This document shows positions 42,123-50,766 of a stretch of 64,000 nucleotides of DNA, piece by piece. This DNA is from CAIUGU01 sp965279735. GTDB taxonomy: Bacteria > Pseudomonadota > Gammaproteobacteria > Steroidobacterales > Steroidobacteraceae. The notes below the pieces were generated by a model. The model was not told the origin of the DNA. It saw only the letters and a program-made list of their open reading frames with translations, and searched no databases. The stretch is from contig OZ257260.1 in the NCBI GenBank assembly GCA_965279735.1, positions 1,178,001 through 1,242,000 on the forward strand, in the 5' to 3' direction. Numbering within the stretch: position 1 is the first letter of the stretch; every line of letters starts with the position of its first letter. Position numbers and translations under genes: made by a program.

Positions 42123-44576
42123 ATGAGAGCGATGCTGAAATCAACGGCGGTTGTATCCGCCTGCCTCGTGGGCGGACTGGCATTTGCAGCCGGCCCTCCT
42201 GCGCCTGCCGAATACGGACAGTTGCTCGACAAGTACTGCGTGAGCTGCCACAACAACATCGACAATCTGCCGGCGGGACATCCCCTGTATCTCGATGAAG
42301 TGAGTCTCGACAACCTCGGCGCCGATCTCGAGATCTGGGAAAAGGTACTTCGCAAGATCAACGTCGGCTCGATGCCGCCGCAGGACAAGCCGCATCCGGG
42401 CATCGACAAGATGGAAGGTTTCCGCGCCTGGCTCGGGAACTCGCTCGACGGCATCGCGCTCGCAAAGAACGATCCCGGCAAGTTCACGATCCATCGCCTG
42501 AATCGCACGGAATATTCCAACGCGATCCGCGATCTCTTCGGCCTTGAAGTCGACGTGGTCGGCTTGCTCCCGCCGGACGCAGCCGATTTCGGCTTCGACA
42601 ATATTGCATCGGCATTGCAGGTGACGCCTGCGCTGCTCGATCGCTATCTGACGGCATCGATGCGCATCAGCACGGTGGTGGTGGGCGATCCGCAGGCGGA
42701 AGCACAGGAAGCCAAGTTTCCGCTGCGCATCGACTACAACCAGGGCTCGCACATCGATGGCCTGCCGATCGGTACGCGGGGCGGCACTGCCGTGACCTAC
42801 AACTTCCCGGCGGACGGGGAATACGTCCTGTCGGCTGCGCTGTACCGTCCGGTGGACAGTGCCGACAAAGGCATGGAAGGGCGCAGCTCGCCCGACGAGT
42901 TCCAGATCCTGATCGACGGCGTGATCGTGCATTCGGGACTGATCGGTGGTCCCGAGGATCATGCGGCGTCACGCAAGAACCTGACTGCTGCCCGTGAATC
43001 GGCAGCCGAGCGCATGAAGGTCCGGACGCCCGTGAAAGCCGGTCCGCATGAGGTCGTGTTCACTTTCGTCGATCGTCCTGCGCGTTCGCAGGACATTTTC
43101 CAGCCTGCATTGCGCGGCTCGCAGGATATCCATGTCGGTGCCGGGCTGCCCACGCTCAACAATGCGGTCATCGTCGGGCCGTTCAACACCAGCGGTGTCA
43201 GCGATTCCAGCGTTCGCAACCGGCTGTACGTCTGCCGTCCCAAATCGCAGGCTGATGAATCTGCCTGCGCGAAGGAAATCCTTTCGACGCTGGCGAAACG
43301 CGCGTATCGGCGTCCGGTCACCGACCAGGATCTGCAGCCCCTCATGAAGTTCTACGCGCAGGGCAGGGAAGGCGGCAATTTTGACGACGGCCTCCGTTCG
43401 GCGCTGCCGCGGTTGCTGACCAGCCCGGCGTTCCTGTTCCGCACTGAGCGCGATCCCGACAATCTGCCGGTGGGTGCTCCGCATCTCGTCTCGGATATCG
43501 AGCTGGCTTCGCGCCTGTCTTTCTTTTTATGGAGCAGCATCCCGGACGATGAGCTGCTGAACCTTGCCATCAAGGGCAAGTTGCGTTCAAAGGGCGTGCT
43601 GGAGCAGCAGGTGCGCAGGATGTTGGCGGACGATCGCGCCATGGCGCTCACCACCAATTTCCCGGACCAGTGGCTCGCGCTGCGCAATCTCGGGCTAGTT
43701 GTCCCGGATCTGTTGCTGTTTCCAAGCTGGGACCTGACGCTCAACAATTCATTGCAGCAGGAAACACGGCTGTTCTTCGACAGCGTTGTGCGTGAGAACC
43801 GCAGCGCGATGGATCTGCTGAACGCGGATTACACTTTCGTCAACGAGCGGGTTGCACGTCATTACGGCATTCCGGATATCTACGGGCCGGCTTTCAGGCG
43901 CGTAAAACTGACCGATCCGAATCGGCGCGGCATCCTCGGACAGGGCAGCATTCTCGCGCTGACATCCGTGGCGACCCGCACTTCGCCGGTATTCCGCGGC
44001 AAGTGGGTGCTGACGAACCTGCTCAACACGCCGCCGCTGCCGCCTCCGCCGAATGTTCCGGCGCTGGCGGAGAACACCGTCGCAGTCGCTCCGAAGTCGG
44101 TTCGCGAACGTCTTGAGACCCACCGTGCAGATGCGGTCTGCTCATCCTGCCATCGCGGCATGGATCCCATCGGCTTTGCACTTGAAAACTTCGATGCGAC
44201 CGGCCAGTGGCGTTCAAAGACCGAAGATGGCCGTCCGGTGGACGCATCGGGTGTGCTGGTCGACGGCACTGCCATGAACAGCCCGTCCGAGCTGCGTGAA
44301 GCGCTGGCCCGTCGTCCCTATGTATTCGTGGGGACAGTGACGGAAAAGATGCTGACGTATGCGCTCGGCCGCGGCCTCGAACCCAACGACATGCAGGTGG
44401 TTCGGGAAATCGTTCGCGAATCGGCCAAGGATGACTACCGGTTCATGACGATCATCATGGGCATCGTCGAAAGCCGGCCGTTCCAGATGCGGGCCAAGAT
44501 CGCTGCTTCGGATACCGTCACGGCTCAAACCGCTTCGGCCAAGACTGATCCCCGGCCGGTGAGGGCTCCTCCCTGA
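42123..44576 (+). CDS. DUF1592-type protein with two c-heme motifs
   Basis: An 817-residue exported protein (signal about 1-22) of the DUF1587/DUF1592/DUF1588/DUF1585 family first noted in Planctomycetes. The N-terminal heme motif is CVSCH (39-43), and a second CSSCH is at 673-677, followed by RGMDPIGFALENFDATG. Middle segments such as FTIHRLNRTEYSNAIRDLFG and RLSFFLWSSIPDDELL are typical. The function is unknown; the family is thought to act as periplasmic cytochromes or oxidoreductases. A DUF1552 partner, common elsewhere, is absent here. It pairs with the upstream ankyrin protein. Confidence 0.9.
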   Translation: MRAMLKSTAVVSACLVGGLAFAAGPPAPAEYGQLLDKYCVSCHNNIDNLPAGHPLYLDEVSLDNLGADLEIWEKVLRKINVGSMPPQDKPHPGIDKMEGFRAWLGNSLDGIALAKNDPGKFTIHRLNRTEYSNAIRDLFGLEVDVVGLLPPDAADFGFDNIASALQVTPALLDRYLTASMRISTVVVGDPQAEAQEAKFPLRIDYNQGSHIDGLPIGTRGGTAVTYNFPADGEYVLSAALYRPVDSADKGMEGRSSPDEFQILIDGVIVHSGLIGGPEDHAASRKNLTAARESAAERMKVRTPVKAGPHEVVFTFVDRPARSQDIFQPALRGSQDIHVGAGLPTLNNAVIVGPFNTSGVSDSSVRNRLYVCRPKSQADESACAKEILSTLAKRAYRRPVTDQDLQPLMKFYAQGREGGNFDDGLRSALPRLLTSPAFLFRTERDPDNLPVGAPHLVSDIELASRLSFFLWSSIPDDELLNLAIKGKLRSKGVLEQQVRRMLADDRAMALTTNFPDQWLALRNLGLVVPDLLLFPSWDLTLNNSLQQETRLFFDSVVRENRSAMDLLNADYTFVNERVARHYGIPDIYGPAFRRVKLTDPNRRGILGQGSILALTSVATRTSPVFRGKWVLTNLLNTPPLPPPPNVPALAENTVAVAPKSVRERLETHRADAVCSSCHRGMDPIGFALENFDATGQWRSKTEDGRPVDASGVLVDGTAMNSPSELREALARRPYVFVGTVTEKMLTYALGRGLEPNDMQVVREIVRESAKDDYRFMTIIMGIVESRPFQMRAKIAASDTVTAQTASAKTDPRPVRAPP

Positions 44577-44656
44577 CCGGTTCACGGTCGGTCGGGGAGG
44601 GTGTTCCAGACCTGACGCCCCACATTCAAGGGCCAAAGATATTCCTGCCGTCCGCC

Positions 44657-44685
44657 TTGTATTGCCCGCATGCGCCTCGTAGAAT
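44657..44685 (+). promoter_or_regulatory. Promoter of the initiator tRNA gene
   Basis: TTGTAT (44657-44662) and TAGAAT (44680-44685) are separated by exactly 17 bases. The predicted start, near 44692, is about seven bases before the mature tRNA. The region after the -10 is GC-rich (GCGCGAC), as in stringently controlled tRNA promoters. Confidence 0.75.
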
Positions 44686-44698
44686 GCGCGACCTCTGT

Positions 44699-44775
<77 letters not shown>

Positions 44776-44849
44776 CTTTGATTTTGTCTGGATTTGGGCC
44801 TGCATTGCCTGGCATTGCGGGCTATTTCCATTCGCAAACAGCCGTCCTC

Positions 44850-45053
44850 ATGAACGAAACAGACAGATCTGCCCACGGCAAAAAGCTGCTTCGCGACATG
44901 ACGGAGGAGGAGCTGCGCAGGACCATCCGCGAATGCGACGAGCAGAGCGCTCGCGTGACTGCCGGTGGCCTGCACTGGAAGATCGCCAGGAATCTGCGCG
45001 AGTCCTGCGGCTCGGAACTCTTCCGGCGCGATCCCAAGAGGCGAGTGCCGTAG
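44850..45053 (+). CDS. Small hypothetical charged protein
   Basis: A 67-residue, Arg/Glu-rich, probably helical protein beginning MNETDRSAHGKK. The frame is open further upstream, but that part reads through tRNA-fMet and cannot be coding. No clear ribosome site precedes the ATG. I do not recognise a family; two Cys residues are present. It lies 74 bases after the tRNA. Confidence 0.45.
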   Translation: MNETDRSAHGKKLLRDMTEEELRRTIRECDEQSARVTAGGLHWKIARNLRESCGSELFRRDPKRRVP

Positions 45054-45055
45054 CG

Positions 45056-45178
45056 CTATTCGCCGAACAGAAAATCAGCCGTATCCGAAGCAAGAAAATA
45101 TTGAAGGGCGTAAGCAAGCACGCCTATCAATAGTCCCGCCAGAATCGCGAGCAGGATGCGAAGAAGATTCCGGTCCAT
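45056..45178 (-). CDS. Possible 40-residue single-pass membrane protein
   Basis: A short open frame that begins MDRNLLRILLAILAGLLIG, forming one hydrophobic helix (about 4-29), and ends in an acidic tail (SDTADFLFGE). Positive residues sit at the N-terminus, fitting an N-in single-pass protein. The ribosome site is weak (CCAGAG directly before the ATG). It is convergent with the small gene at 44850, with stops two bases apart. No family is recognised. Confidence 0.42.
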   Translation of the reverse strand: MDRNLLRILLAILAGLLIGVLAYALQYFLASDTADFLFGE

Positions 45179-45257
45179 CTCTGGCAAGTGTACGGCAACA
45201 CTTCCCTGCGCCAGCGCCGATCCTTTCAGCTCAACAGGATGAAACGGTCAGGCAGAC

Positions 45258-45273
45258 ATTCCCTTAAGGGAAT
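45258..45273. repeat. Perfect 16-base palindrome upstream of a small gene
   Basis: ATTCCCTTAAGGGAAT is a perfect palindrome, 69 bases before the ATG at 45343. It could be a dimer binding site; the only other structure nearby is a weak six-base stem (45274-45279 with 45292-45297). Confidence 0.45.
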
Positions 45274-45342
45274 CTCCCGACTCTCGGCCGGCGGGAGCGG
45301 GCCGATACTGGATGTAGTCTCACCAACATCGGGAAATGTGCC

Positions 45343-45534
45343 ATGGACTGCACGGCGGTATCGATCGGGGATTTTGTCTGCTACGCGGAGTCTTCAGTAC
45401 ACGCGGTCGGCCTGATCGTCGACGAACGCGACAAGGATTATGTCCTGGTGCGATGGGAAGGCGGCCTGCGGACGACGCACAAGCGGAATTCCCTGCAGGT
45501 CATGCCTGTAGTGAAACCATTGATGGAAAAATAG
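45343..45534 (+). CDS. Small hypothetical protein, SH3/KOW-like
   Basis: A 63-residue protein starting MDCTAVSIGDFVCYAE. The pattern GDFV...VGLIVDERDKDYVLVRWEGG looks like a small beta-barrel (KOW/SH3-like) fold, though this is only a visual similarity. CGGGAAAT precedes the ATG. A perfect palindrome lies upstream at 45258. The function is unknown. Confidence 0.5.
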   Translation: MDCTAVSIGDFVCYAESSVHAVGLIVDERDKDYVLVRWEGGLRTTHKRNSLQVMPVVKPLMEK

Positions 45535-45680
45535 CCGCCATCGCGGTTCCTGAACCTGCGGTCCGGCAAAAATTACCGGGTAGCCGCAAGCTTCCTACAT
45601 CCTGATCAGAAGTTGTCCGACGCCTTTGCGGTGAATACGGCGGTAACGTCATGTCTCGTGCTTCTTGAGAAGGACTCGAC

Positions 45681-45884
45681 ATGAACCGCATGGAACATTC
45701 CGCAGCACCCGATTTCCGCATGACCCGTCGTGAGCGGGGCCGAAAATCAGCACTTGGCAGTCGCGAGTTCAACAAATCATTCGAGGATGCAGTTGCAAAA
45801 ACGCGAACCCGTTGGAAAGCGCAACTGCGTGAGGAACTCGAATTGAGCGAAGCTCTCGACGTACTCGCCCAACCCCGTGAATAG
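45681..45884 (+). CDS. Small basic hypothetical protein
   Basis: A 67-residue protein, strongly basic in its first half (RMTRRERGRKSALGSR) and helical with acidic residues in the second. The ATG at 45681 has GAGAAGGA at 45667-45674, a good ribosome site. No family is recognised. It is convergent with ybiI, with stops about six bases apart. Confidence 0.55.
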   Translation: MNRMEHSAAPDFRMTRRERGRKSALGSREFNKSFEDAVAKTRTRWKAQLREELELSEALDVLAQPRE

Positions 45885-45890
45885 GCGCGC

Positions 45891-46157
45891 TCAACGCAGC
45901 TGACTGTCCTTGCTGCCGCGGCGGTTATAGCCGCTGAACTGGGCCTCTTCGCGATCCACGGCGTCCTGGCAATTGATACACAGGCGGACTCCCGGAATGG
46001 CATTTCTCCTCGCTTCAGGAATTTCGCTGCCGCATTCGGCACAATGAGTCAGGGCAGGACCTTCGGGCAACCGGCTCCGTGCGCGTTCAATCGCATCCTT
46101 CACCGTCGCGTCTATCTGGTCCTGTACCGCGCCATCAGCTGCCCATCCTGTCGCCAT
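45891..46157 (-). CDS. ybiI: DksA/TraR-type zinc-finger protein, YbiI family
   Basis: An 88-residue protein that matches E. coli YbiI in length and sequence pattern: MATGWAADGAVQDQI at the start, a four-Cys zinc finger (CAECGSEIP and CINCQ) and the conserved end GYNRRGSKDSQLR. The ATG at 46157 has GGGAGGGA upstream; the frame extends to 46190 but the family starts here. It belongs to the TraR/DksA superfamily, but its role in E. coli is not defined. Confidence 0.92.
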   Translation of the reverse strand: MATGWAADGAVQDQIDATVKDAIERARSRLPEGPALTHCAECGSEIPEARRNAIPGVRLCINCQDAVDREEAQFSGYNRRGSKDSQLR

Positions 46158-46194
46158 GATTCCCTCCCGTTCAGGGTTGTACGATATCAAGATA

Positions 46195-46473
46195 TCAGCC
46201 CCCCAGTCGCGGCTCGATGGTCGTGTACTGCATCAGCAGCTCGGACAGATTGCTGACGTGAAGGCGTAAATGGGGATAGATCCTGAGCTGTTCAGCGATG
46301 TATTCAAGCTGAATTCCGGCCAGCGCGGGACTTCGGTCCCTGACCAGCGACCGGTTGGCCGCTTCCAGCAGTCTTTCAATGTCCGGCAAGTCTGCCATTC
46401 TCAGGCGTTGCCGGATGACATCGACGGATTCCTGTGCTTCCTGCCAGTCGGCATAGGGCATGTTCCGGATCAT
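46195..46473 (-). CDS. Hypothetical protein, second gene of a small pair
   Basis: A 92-residue, mostly helical protein beginning MIRNMPYADWQEAQESV. No family is recognised. Its ATG overlaps the stop of the upstream 62-residue gene by four bases, so they are probably translated together. It ends 37 bases before the ybiI start on the same strand. Confidence 0.5.
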   Translation of the reverse strand: MIRNMPYADWQEAQESVDVIRQRLRMADLPDIERLLEAANRSLVRDRSPALAGIQLEYIAEQLRIYPHLRLHVSNLSELLMQYTTIEPRLGG

Positions 46474-46658
46474 GCGCGATAGCCGATCATTGAGCTGATC
46501 GTGATATTGCCTGCGGCGGGCCTGTCGAACTTGGTCTTGCCGTACTCACGTACGATGGCGAGCAATTCGGACCTTGTGAGCCGGCGATAGGCATCGATCG
46601 TGTAGGTCACATTCAGATCCCGGGCACGCATGACATGTTTGACATCTGGTTTTCTCAT
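46470..46658 (-). CDS. Hypothetical protein, first gene of a small pair
   Basis: A 62-residue protein beginning MRKPDVKHVMRARDLN, with a helical RRLTRSELLAIVREYGK segment. The frame is open to 46901, but that part crosses a strong terminator at 46691-46727, so the ATG at 46658 is chosen. The ribosome site is weak (CCGGAA). It overlaps the next gene by ATGA. No family is recognised. Confidence 0.45.
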   Translation of the reverse strand: MRKPDVKHVMRARDLNVTYTIDAYRRLTRSELLAIVREYGKTKFDRPAAGNITISSMIGYRA

Positions 46659-46690
46659 TTCCGGTCCGTTGGCTGGTTCTCCTCGAATAA

Positions 46691-46727
46691 AAAAGCCCGA
46701 ATCAGTCTGCTTCCGATTCGGGCTTTT
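46691..46727 (-). terminator. Strong intrinsic terminator, minus strand
   Basis: A perfect 13-base stem (46691-46703 with 46715-46727) with an 11-base loop. On the minus strand it is followed by a long T-run (the plus-strand A-run at 46689-46694). It should end a minus-strand transcript coming from 46741-46890. In the plus direction only four T residues follow. Confidence 0.85.
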
Positions 46728-46740
46728 CGCCGGGACGAAC

Positions 46741-46890
46741 CTTATTAGGGATTGGTCATCAGCTTGAGGAGATGATTGCACGACGCCTGCGCGTACGGAC
46801 CCGGAGAACGCCCCGGTTCGCTGTAGGCCAATGCTGACGCGAGCGGCAGGAGAACCTCCCCTGGATTGGCGCTGGCACCTTCCGCCGGAT
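46741..46890 (-). other. Possible small gene or RNA before the terminator
   Basis: The 272-base stretch between the 62-residue gene and the MFS gene holds a terminator and, on the minus strand, a protein-like open frame of about 50 codons. It reads SALAYSEPGRSPGPYAQ and ends HLLKLMTNP, then TAATAA eight bases upstream of the terminator stem's flank. No ATG, GTG or strong ribosome site begins it, so it may be a decayed gene, a non-AUG small protein or a noncoding RNA. Confidence 0.3.
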
Positions 46891-46930
46891 TTAGCGATCA
46901 TCCGGCCCGGGTCATCGCCGGAACTATTTC

Positions 46931-48421
46931 ATGCTCGATCACGCTGACAACAAGACTCATGATGTTCTGCCTGAGTCTGCGGGCGCAGCGTCGAGGAATC
47001 GCTGGATCGCACTGATGGTGCTGTGCCTCGGCGAACTCATGATCGTGCTGGATTCCACGATCGTGAACGTGGCGTTGCCCTCCATCAGGACCGATCTCGC
47101 GTTCACGGAAACGTCACTGGCGTGGGTGGTTAATGCCTACATGCTGACGTACGGCGGTTTTCTGTTGCTGGGTGGACGGCTGGGAGATCTCTACGGTCAG
47201 CGGAGGTTGTTCCTCGCAGGGCTTGCCGTATTCACGATTGCGTCCCTGGTATGTGGTCTTGCCACCAGCCAGACGATGCTCCTCGTCGCGCGTGGCATCC
47301 AGGGGCTGGGTGCCGCAGTGGTGTCCGCGGTCGCTCTCTCGTTGATCATGAATCTCTTCAGTGCGCCGGCAGATCGGGCCAAAGCCATGGGCATCTTTGG
47401 CTTCGTCTGTGCCGGCGGTGGAAGTATCGGCGTACTGCTGGGAGGTCTGCTGACGACGATCAGCTGGCACTGGATCTTTCTCGTCAACATTCCCGTCGGA
47501 ATTGTCGTGTCCGGTCTCGCTATGGTCCGGCTGCATCCGAACCAGAGCACCGTCAGCTCCCGGCATCTCGATGTCTGGGGTGCGATTACGGTGACGGGTT
47601 CACTGATGGTTGCGGTCTACGCAATCGTGAACGGCAACGAGGCCGGCTGGACCTCCGTAACGACGCTCGGTTTGCTTGGAATGGCAGCTTTGCTGCTCGC
47701 GCTGTTCCTGTGGATAGAGGCCCGGGTGCGTGAACCGCTGATGCCGCTCGGCCTGTTCCGTTCCCGAAACGTCAGCGTTGCCAATATCGCGGGCATTCTC
47801 TGGGCTGCTGCGATGTTCGCGTGGTTCTTCATGTCGGCGCTGTATCTCCAGATCGTGCTCGGTTACACGCCCATGGAGGTCGGGCTCGCGTTCCTGCCGT
47901 CCAATCTCATCATGGCGGTGTTCTCGGTGTGGCTGTCAGCGAAGCTTGTGATGCGCTTCGGCACCCGGTTGCCACTGGCGGCGGGTCTCCTCGCTGCGGC
48001 CATCGGACTCATGCTGTTCGCACGCGCCCCGGTGGGGGGCGAGTTTGTCATCGATGTGTTGCCCGGCATGCTCCTGCTTGGCATCGGTGCGGGGGTGGCT
48101 TTCAATCCGATGCTGCTCGCAGCGATGAGCGATGTTTCACCCGCTGATTCAGGGCTGGCCTCCGGCGTCGTGAATACCTCCTTCATGATGGGTGGCGCTG
48201 TGGGCCTCGCGATCCTCGCGAGTCTGGCTGCGTCGCGCACCAGTGGCCTGCTGGCCGAAGGCGCTGCGCCAATGGCGGCAATCAACGAGGGCTACCAGAT
48301 TGCTTTCATGGCCGGCGCGGTGTGCGCGTTGATCGCAGCAGTACTCGGAGCGACCTTGTTACGCAGCACTCACGCTACAGCTGTCGAAAACTCCGCGATC
48401 GCACCAGAAACACAAGCATAA
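46931..48421 (+). CDS. MFS drug/proton antiporter, DHA2 (EmrB/QacA) family
   Basis: A 496-residue protein with about 14 membrane helices, the DHA2 type. The helix-one motif LDSTIVNVALPSI and the loop motif A GGRLGDLYGQRRLF are typical of EmrB/QacA exporters; motif C appears near PVGIVVSG. No periplasmic adaptor (emrA) lies next to it. The stop is two bases before an aldo/keto reductase gene, so the two are likely one transcript, perhaps acting on the same toxic carbonyl or drug, which is inference. Confidence 0.9.
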   Translation: MLDHADNKTHDVLPESAGAASRNRWIALMVLCLGELMIVLDSTIVNVALPSIRTDLAFTETSLAWVVNAYMLTYGGFLLLGGRLGDLYGQRRLFLAGLAVFTIASLVCGLATSQTMLLVARGIQGLGAAVVSAVALSLIMNLFSAPADRAKAMGIFGFVCAGGGSIGVLLGGLLTTISWHWIFLVNIPVGIVVSGLAMVRLHPNQSTVSSRHLDVWGAITVTGSLMVAVYAIVNGNEAGWTSVTTLGLLGMAALLLALFLWIEARVREPLMPLGLFRSRNVSVANIAGILWAAAMFAWFFMSALYLQIVLGYTPMEVGLAFLPSNLIMAVFSVWLSAKLVMRFGTRLPLAAGLLAAAIGLMLFARAPVGGEFVIDVLPGMLLLGIGAGVAFNPMLLAAMSDVSPADSGLASGVVNTSFMMGGAVGLAILASLAASRTSGLLAEGAAPMAAINEGYQIAFMAGAVCALIAAVLGATLLRSTHATAVENSAIAPETQA

Positions 48422-48423
48422 AA

Positions 48424-49410
48424 ATGCAGCAGCGCAAACTGGGAAAGCAGGGTCTCGAAGTGCCGGCGATGGGTCTCGGCTGCATGGGCATGAGCTGGGC
48501 ATATGGAGCGGCTGATGATGCAGAGTCGACCGCCACGATTCATCGCGCGCTTGAGCTGGGCTGCAATTTCTTCGATACGGCGGAGATCTATGGGCCCTTC
48601 CTCAACGAGGAACTACTGGGGCGGGCGCTGAAGGGCCGCCGCGATCAAGCGATCATCGCCACCAAGTTTGGTTTCCGCATCGAGGCAGGGCGCCGCGCCG
48701 GTGTCGACAGCAGCCCCGCGCACATCATTCGTGCGGTGGAAGGCTGTCTCCAGCGCTTCCAGACGGACCATATCGATCTGCTGTATCAGCATCGCGTCGA
48801 TCGCAACACACCGATCGAAGACGTCGCCGGCGCTGTCGGGGATCTGATCCGCCAGGGAAAGGTGCGTTATTTCGGACTCTCCGAAGCGGGCGTTGCGACG
48901 ATTCGCAAAGCGCATGCAGTGCAACCCGTGTCAGTGCTGCAAAGTGAATACTCGCTGTGGGAGCGCAATCTCGAAACGGATGTTCTCCCCGCGCTCCGGG
49001 AGCTCGGGATTGGCCTCGTGCCTTTCAGTCCGTTGGGCCGCGGCTTCCTGACCGGCACGGCGAAGCCTGCGGAGGACTATCCCAAAGGCGACTATCGTCG
49101 CAGCCTCGAGCCGCGGGTGCAGGGCGAGAATTACGAGATCAACATGCGCGCCACTGCGCGGGTACGTGATCTGGCGGCTCGCAAGGGAATCACCGCGGGC
49201 CAGATTTCATTGGCGTGGCTGCTGGCCAAAGGCGATGACATCGTCCCCATTCCGGGGACCAAGCGTCGCGCGTATCTGGAAGAAAATCTCGAGGCAGTGA
49301 ACGTCCGCTTGAGTGCTGCAGAAGTGCTTGAGCTTGACCAGTGCCTGCCACTTGGAACCATTGCGGGCCCAAGGTATGCAGAAGGGATGATGGCCGACAT
49401 CGATCGCTGA
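48424..49410 (+). CDS. Aldo/keto reductase
   Basis: A 328-residue NADPH-dependent oxidoreductase of the AKR fold. The ATG at 48424 gives the family N-terminus MQQRKLGKQGLEV; an in-frame extension inside the MFS gene is rejected. Catalytic residues are in FDTAEIYGP (Asp, Tyr), ATKFGF (Lys) and YQHR (His), and the C-terminal cofactor-binding IPGTKRRAYLEENL is intact. It resembles AKR13/YajO-like enzymes. It is followed by a bidirectional terminator. Confidence 0.93.
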   Translation: MQQRKLGKQGLEVPAMGLGCMGMSWAYGAADDAESTATIHRALELGCNFFDTAEIYGPFLNEELLGRALKGRRDQAIIATKFGFRIEAGRRAGVDSSPAHIIRAVEGCLQRFQTDHIDLLYQHRVDRNTPIEDVAGAVGDLIRQGKVRYFGLSEAGVATIRKAHAVQPVSVLQSEYSLWERNLETDVLPALRELGIGLVPFSPLGRGFLTGTAKPAEDYPKGDYRRSLEPRVQGENYEINMRATARVRDLAARKGITAGQISLAWLLAKGDDIVPIPGTKRRAYLEENLEAVNVRLSAAEVLELDQCLPLGTIAGPRYAEGMMADIDR

Positions 49411-49448
49411 GGCTTGCATGGGTGCCCGGGTGAACCGCTCAAAAGAAA

Positions 49449-49481
49449 AGGGGGCAGATCTGCATCTGCCCCCTCTGTTTT
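49449..49481. terminator. Bidirectional intrinsic terminator
   Basis: An 11-base perfect stem (49449-49459 with 49464-49474) and a four-base loop. A T-rich run follows on the plus strand (49475-49481), and the A-rich run before it serves as a T-run on the minus strand. It lies between the convergent reductase and amidohydrolase genes. Confidence 0.88.
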
Positions 49482-49515
49482 CAACAAGCCGGTCAGCCGG
49501 CCTGAATACCCGCGC

Positions 49516-50766
49516 CTATTTCTTGCGCTTGTCGACGACCAGCTTGCCTTCCTTGAACACGACCTTCGTCTTCAGCATCTCGTAGATGTTGAGCGTGGGG
49601 TTGCCGTCGATCAGGATGATGTCGGCGAGCTTGCCGGCTTCGAGCGTCCCGATCTTGTCCGCCATCCCGACGAACTCAGCCGAGTTCGGGCCCATGATCT
49701 TGAAGATGTCGGCCTGCGAGAACACGATGCTGAAGGACTTCAGCTCGTGCTCAAGCACGGAGATGTCAGCGAAATTCTGGTCAGTCGAATATGACATCGT
49801 GGTGTGGTTTGGGCTGGCATCCCAGATCCGGCGGGCGTTGATGATGGTGTAGCCACCTTCCGTACCCGTTGCACGACCCTTCGCGTCACGGTTCGCACCG
49901 GCAATCGCTTCGGGCCAGGGCTTGCCATCGCGGAAGCGAGTGGTGTTGTCACGGGGATACTGCACAGGGGCCGGAGCTGGCGACTCGCGATCAATGGTCG
50001 GTGCACCGAAGGCGATCAATCCGCTTACAATGGCGCCAGCGGCGGCGACCTTCGCGGCATCGTCGTAGCCCGTCCAGTCCTTGTTGGGCAGATGGACGAG
50101 GCGGGTGACGCCCGCATCCACTGCAGCAACCATCGCGGGCGTGCTCACTGCATGCACGTTGACCTGCACGCCGACTTTCTTGGCCTCGTCGATGATGGCT
50201 TTCAGGACTTCGATCTCGGCCTGCGGCGGAGCGGGTTCTGGCGTGAGGGCGATTTCAGCAGTGTGCTTGATGCCCTTGGCAGCCATCGCCTGGATGGCGG
50301 CACGTGCTTCAGCCGGAGTCTGGCGAAGGTTGACGCGCTCCGAAGGAATGATGCGCGGGCCATTGATCATGCCGGACTCGATGTGGTCGCGAAGCGTGAC
50401 ATCGCTGCCAGGCTGGGAACCGCCCGAGAGAATCGTGGTGTAGCCCGCTTCCAGCAGCGACTGCATCTGGCCCTTCTCGTCGGGTCCGCTGTTGACGTGC
50501 TTGTGCGAATCGATGAAGCCTGGCATGGCGGTCATGCCCTTGCCATCAAGTACCGCGAGCCCTCGGGCATTGCCCTTGCCGGCCGCGACGGATTCGATCT
50601 TGCCGCCACGCACGATGATGGTGCCGTTCTCGATGATCTGGCCATTGCCGACGATGATCCGCACGTTGGTGATAACACCTTCCTGGGCGGCCGCAAGATT
50701 GGGTGCCGCGACAGCCGCGACGCCGAGGCAGGCCAACAGGCCCGTATAGACATGGATAGTTCGCAT
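49516..50766 (-). CDS. Exported amidohydrolase-family protein
   Basis: A 416-residue metal-dependent hydrolase with a Sec signal (cleavage probably after AAA, near residue 27). The amidohydrolase composite domain and TIM barrel are evident: GFIDSHKHVN has the H-x-H pair (88 and 90), with later metal-site-like NVHAVS and LVHLP segments and the C-terminal GTLEAGKLADIILID. The start at 50766 has GGGGGAAAAG before it; an in-frame extension to 50859 is rejected. The substrate is unknown; many relatives are imidazolonepropionase- or prolidase-like. Confidence 0.88.
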   Translation of the reverse strand: MRTIHVYTGLLACLGVAAVAAPNLAAAQEGVITNVRIIVGNGQIIENGTIIVRGGKIESVAAGKGNARGLAVLDGKGMTAMPGFIDSHKHVNSGPDEKGQMQSLLEAGYTTILSGGSQPGSDVTLRDHIESGMINGPRIIPSERVNLRQTPAEARAAIQAMAAKGIKHTAEIALTPEPAPPQAEIEVLKAIIDEAKKVGVQVNVHAVSTPAMVAAVDAGVTRLVHLPNKDWTGYDDAAKVAAAGAIVSGLIAFGAPTIDRESPAPAPVQYPRDNTTRFRDGKPWPEAIAGANRDAKGRATGTEGGYTIINARRIWDASPNHTTMSYSTDQNFADISVLEHELKSFSIVFSQADIFKIMGPNSAEFVGMADKIGTLEAGKLADIILIDGNPTLNIYEMLKTKVVFKEGKLVVDKRKK

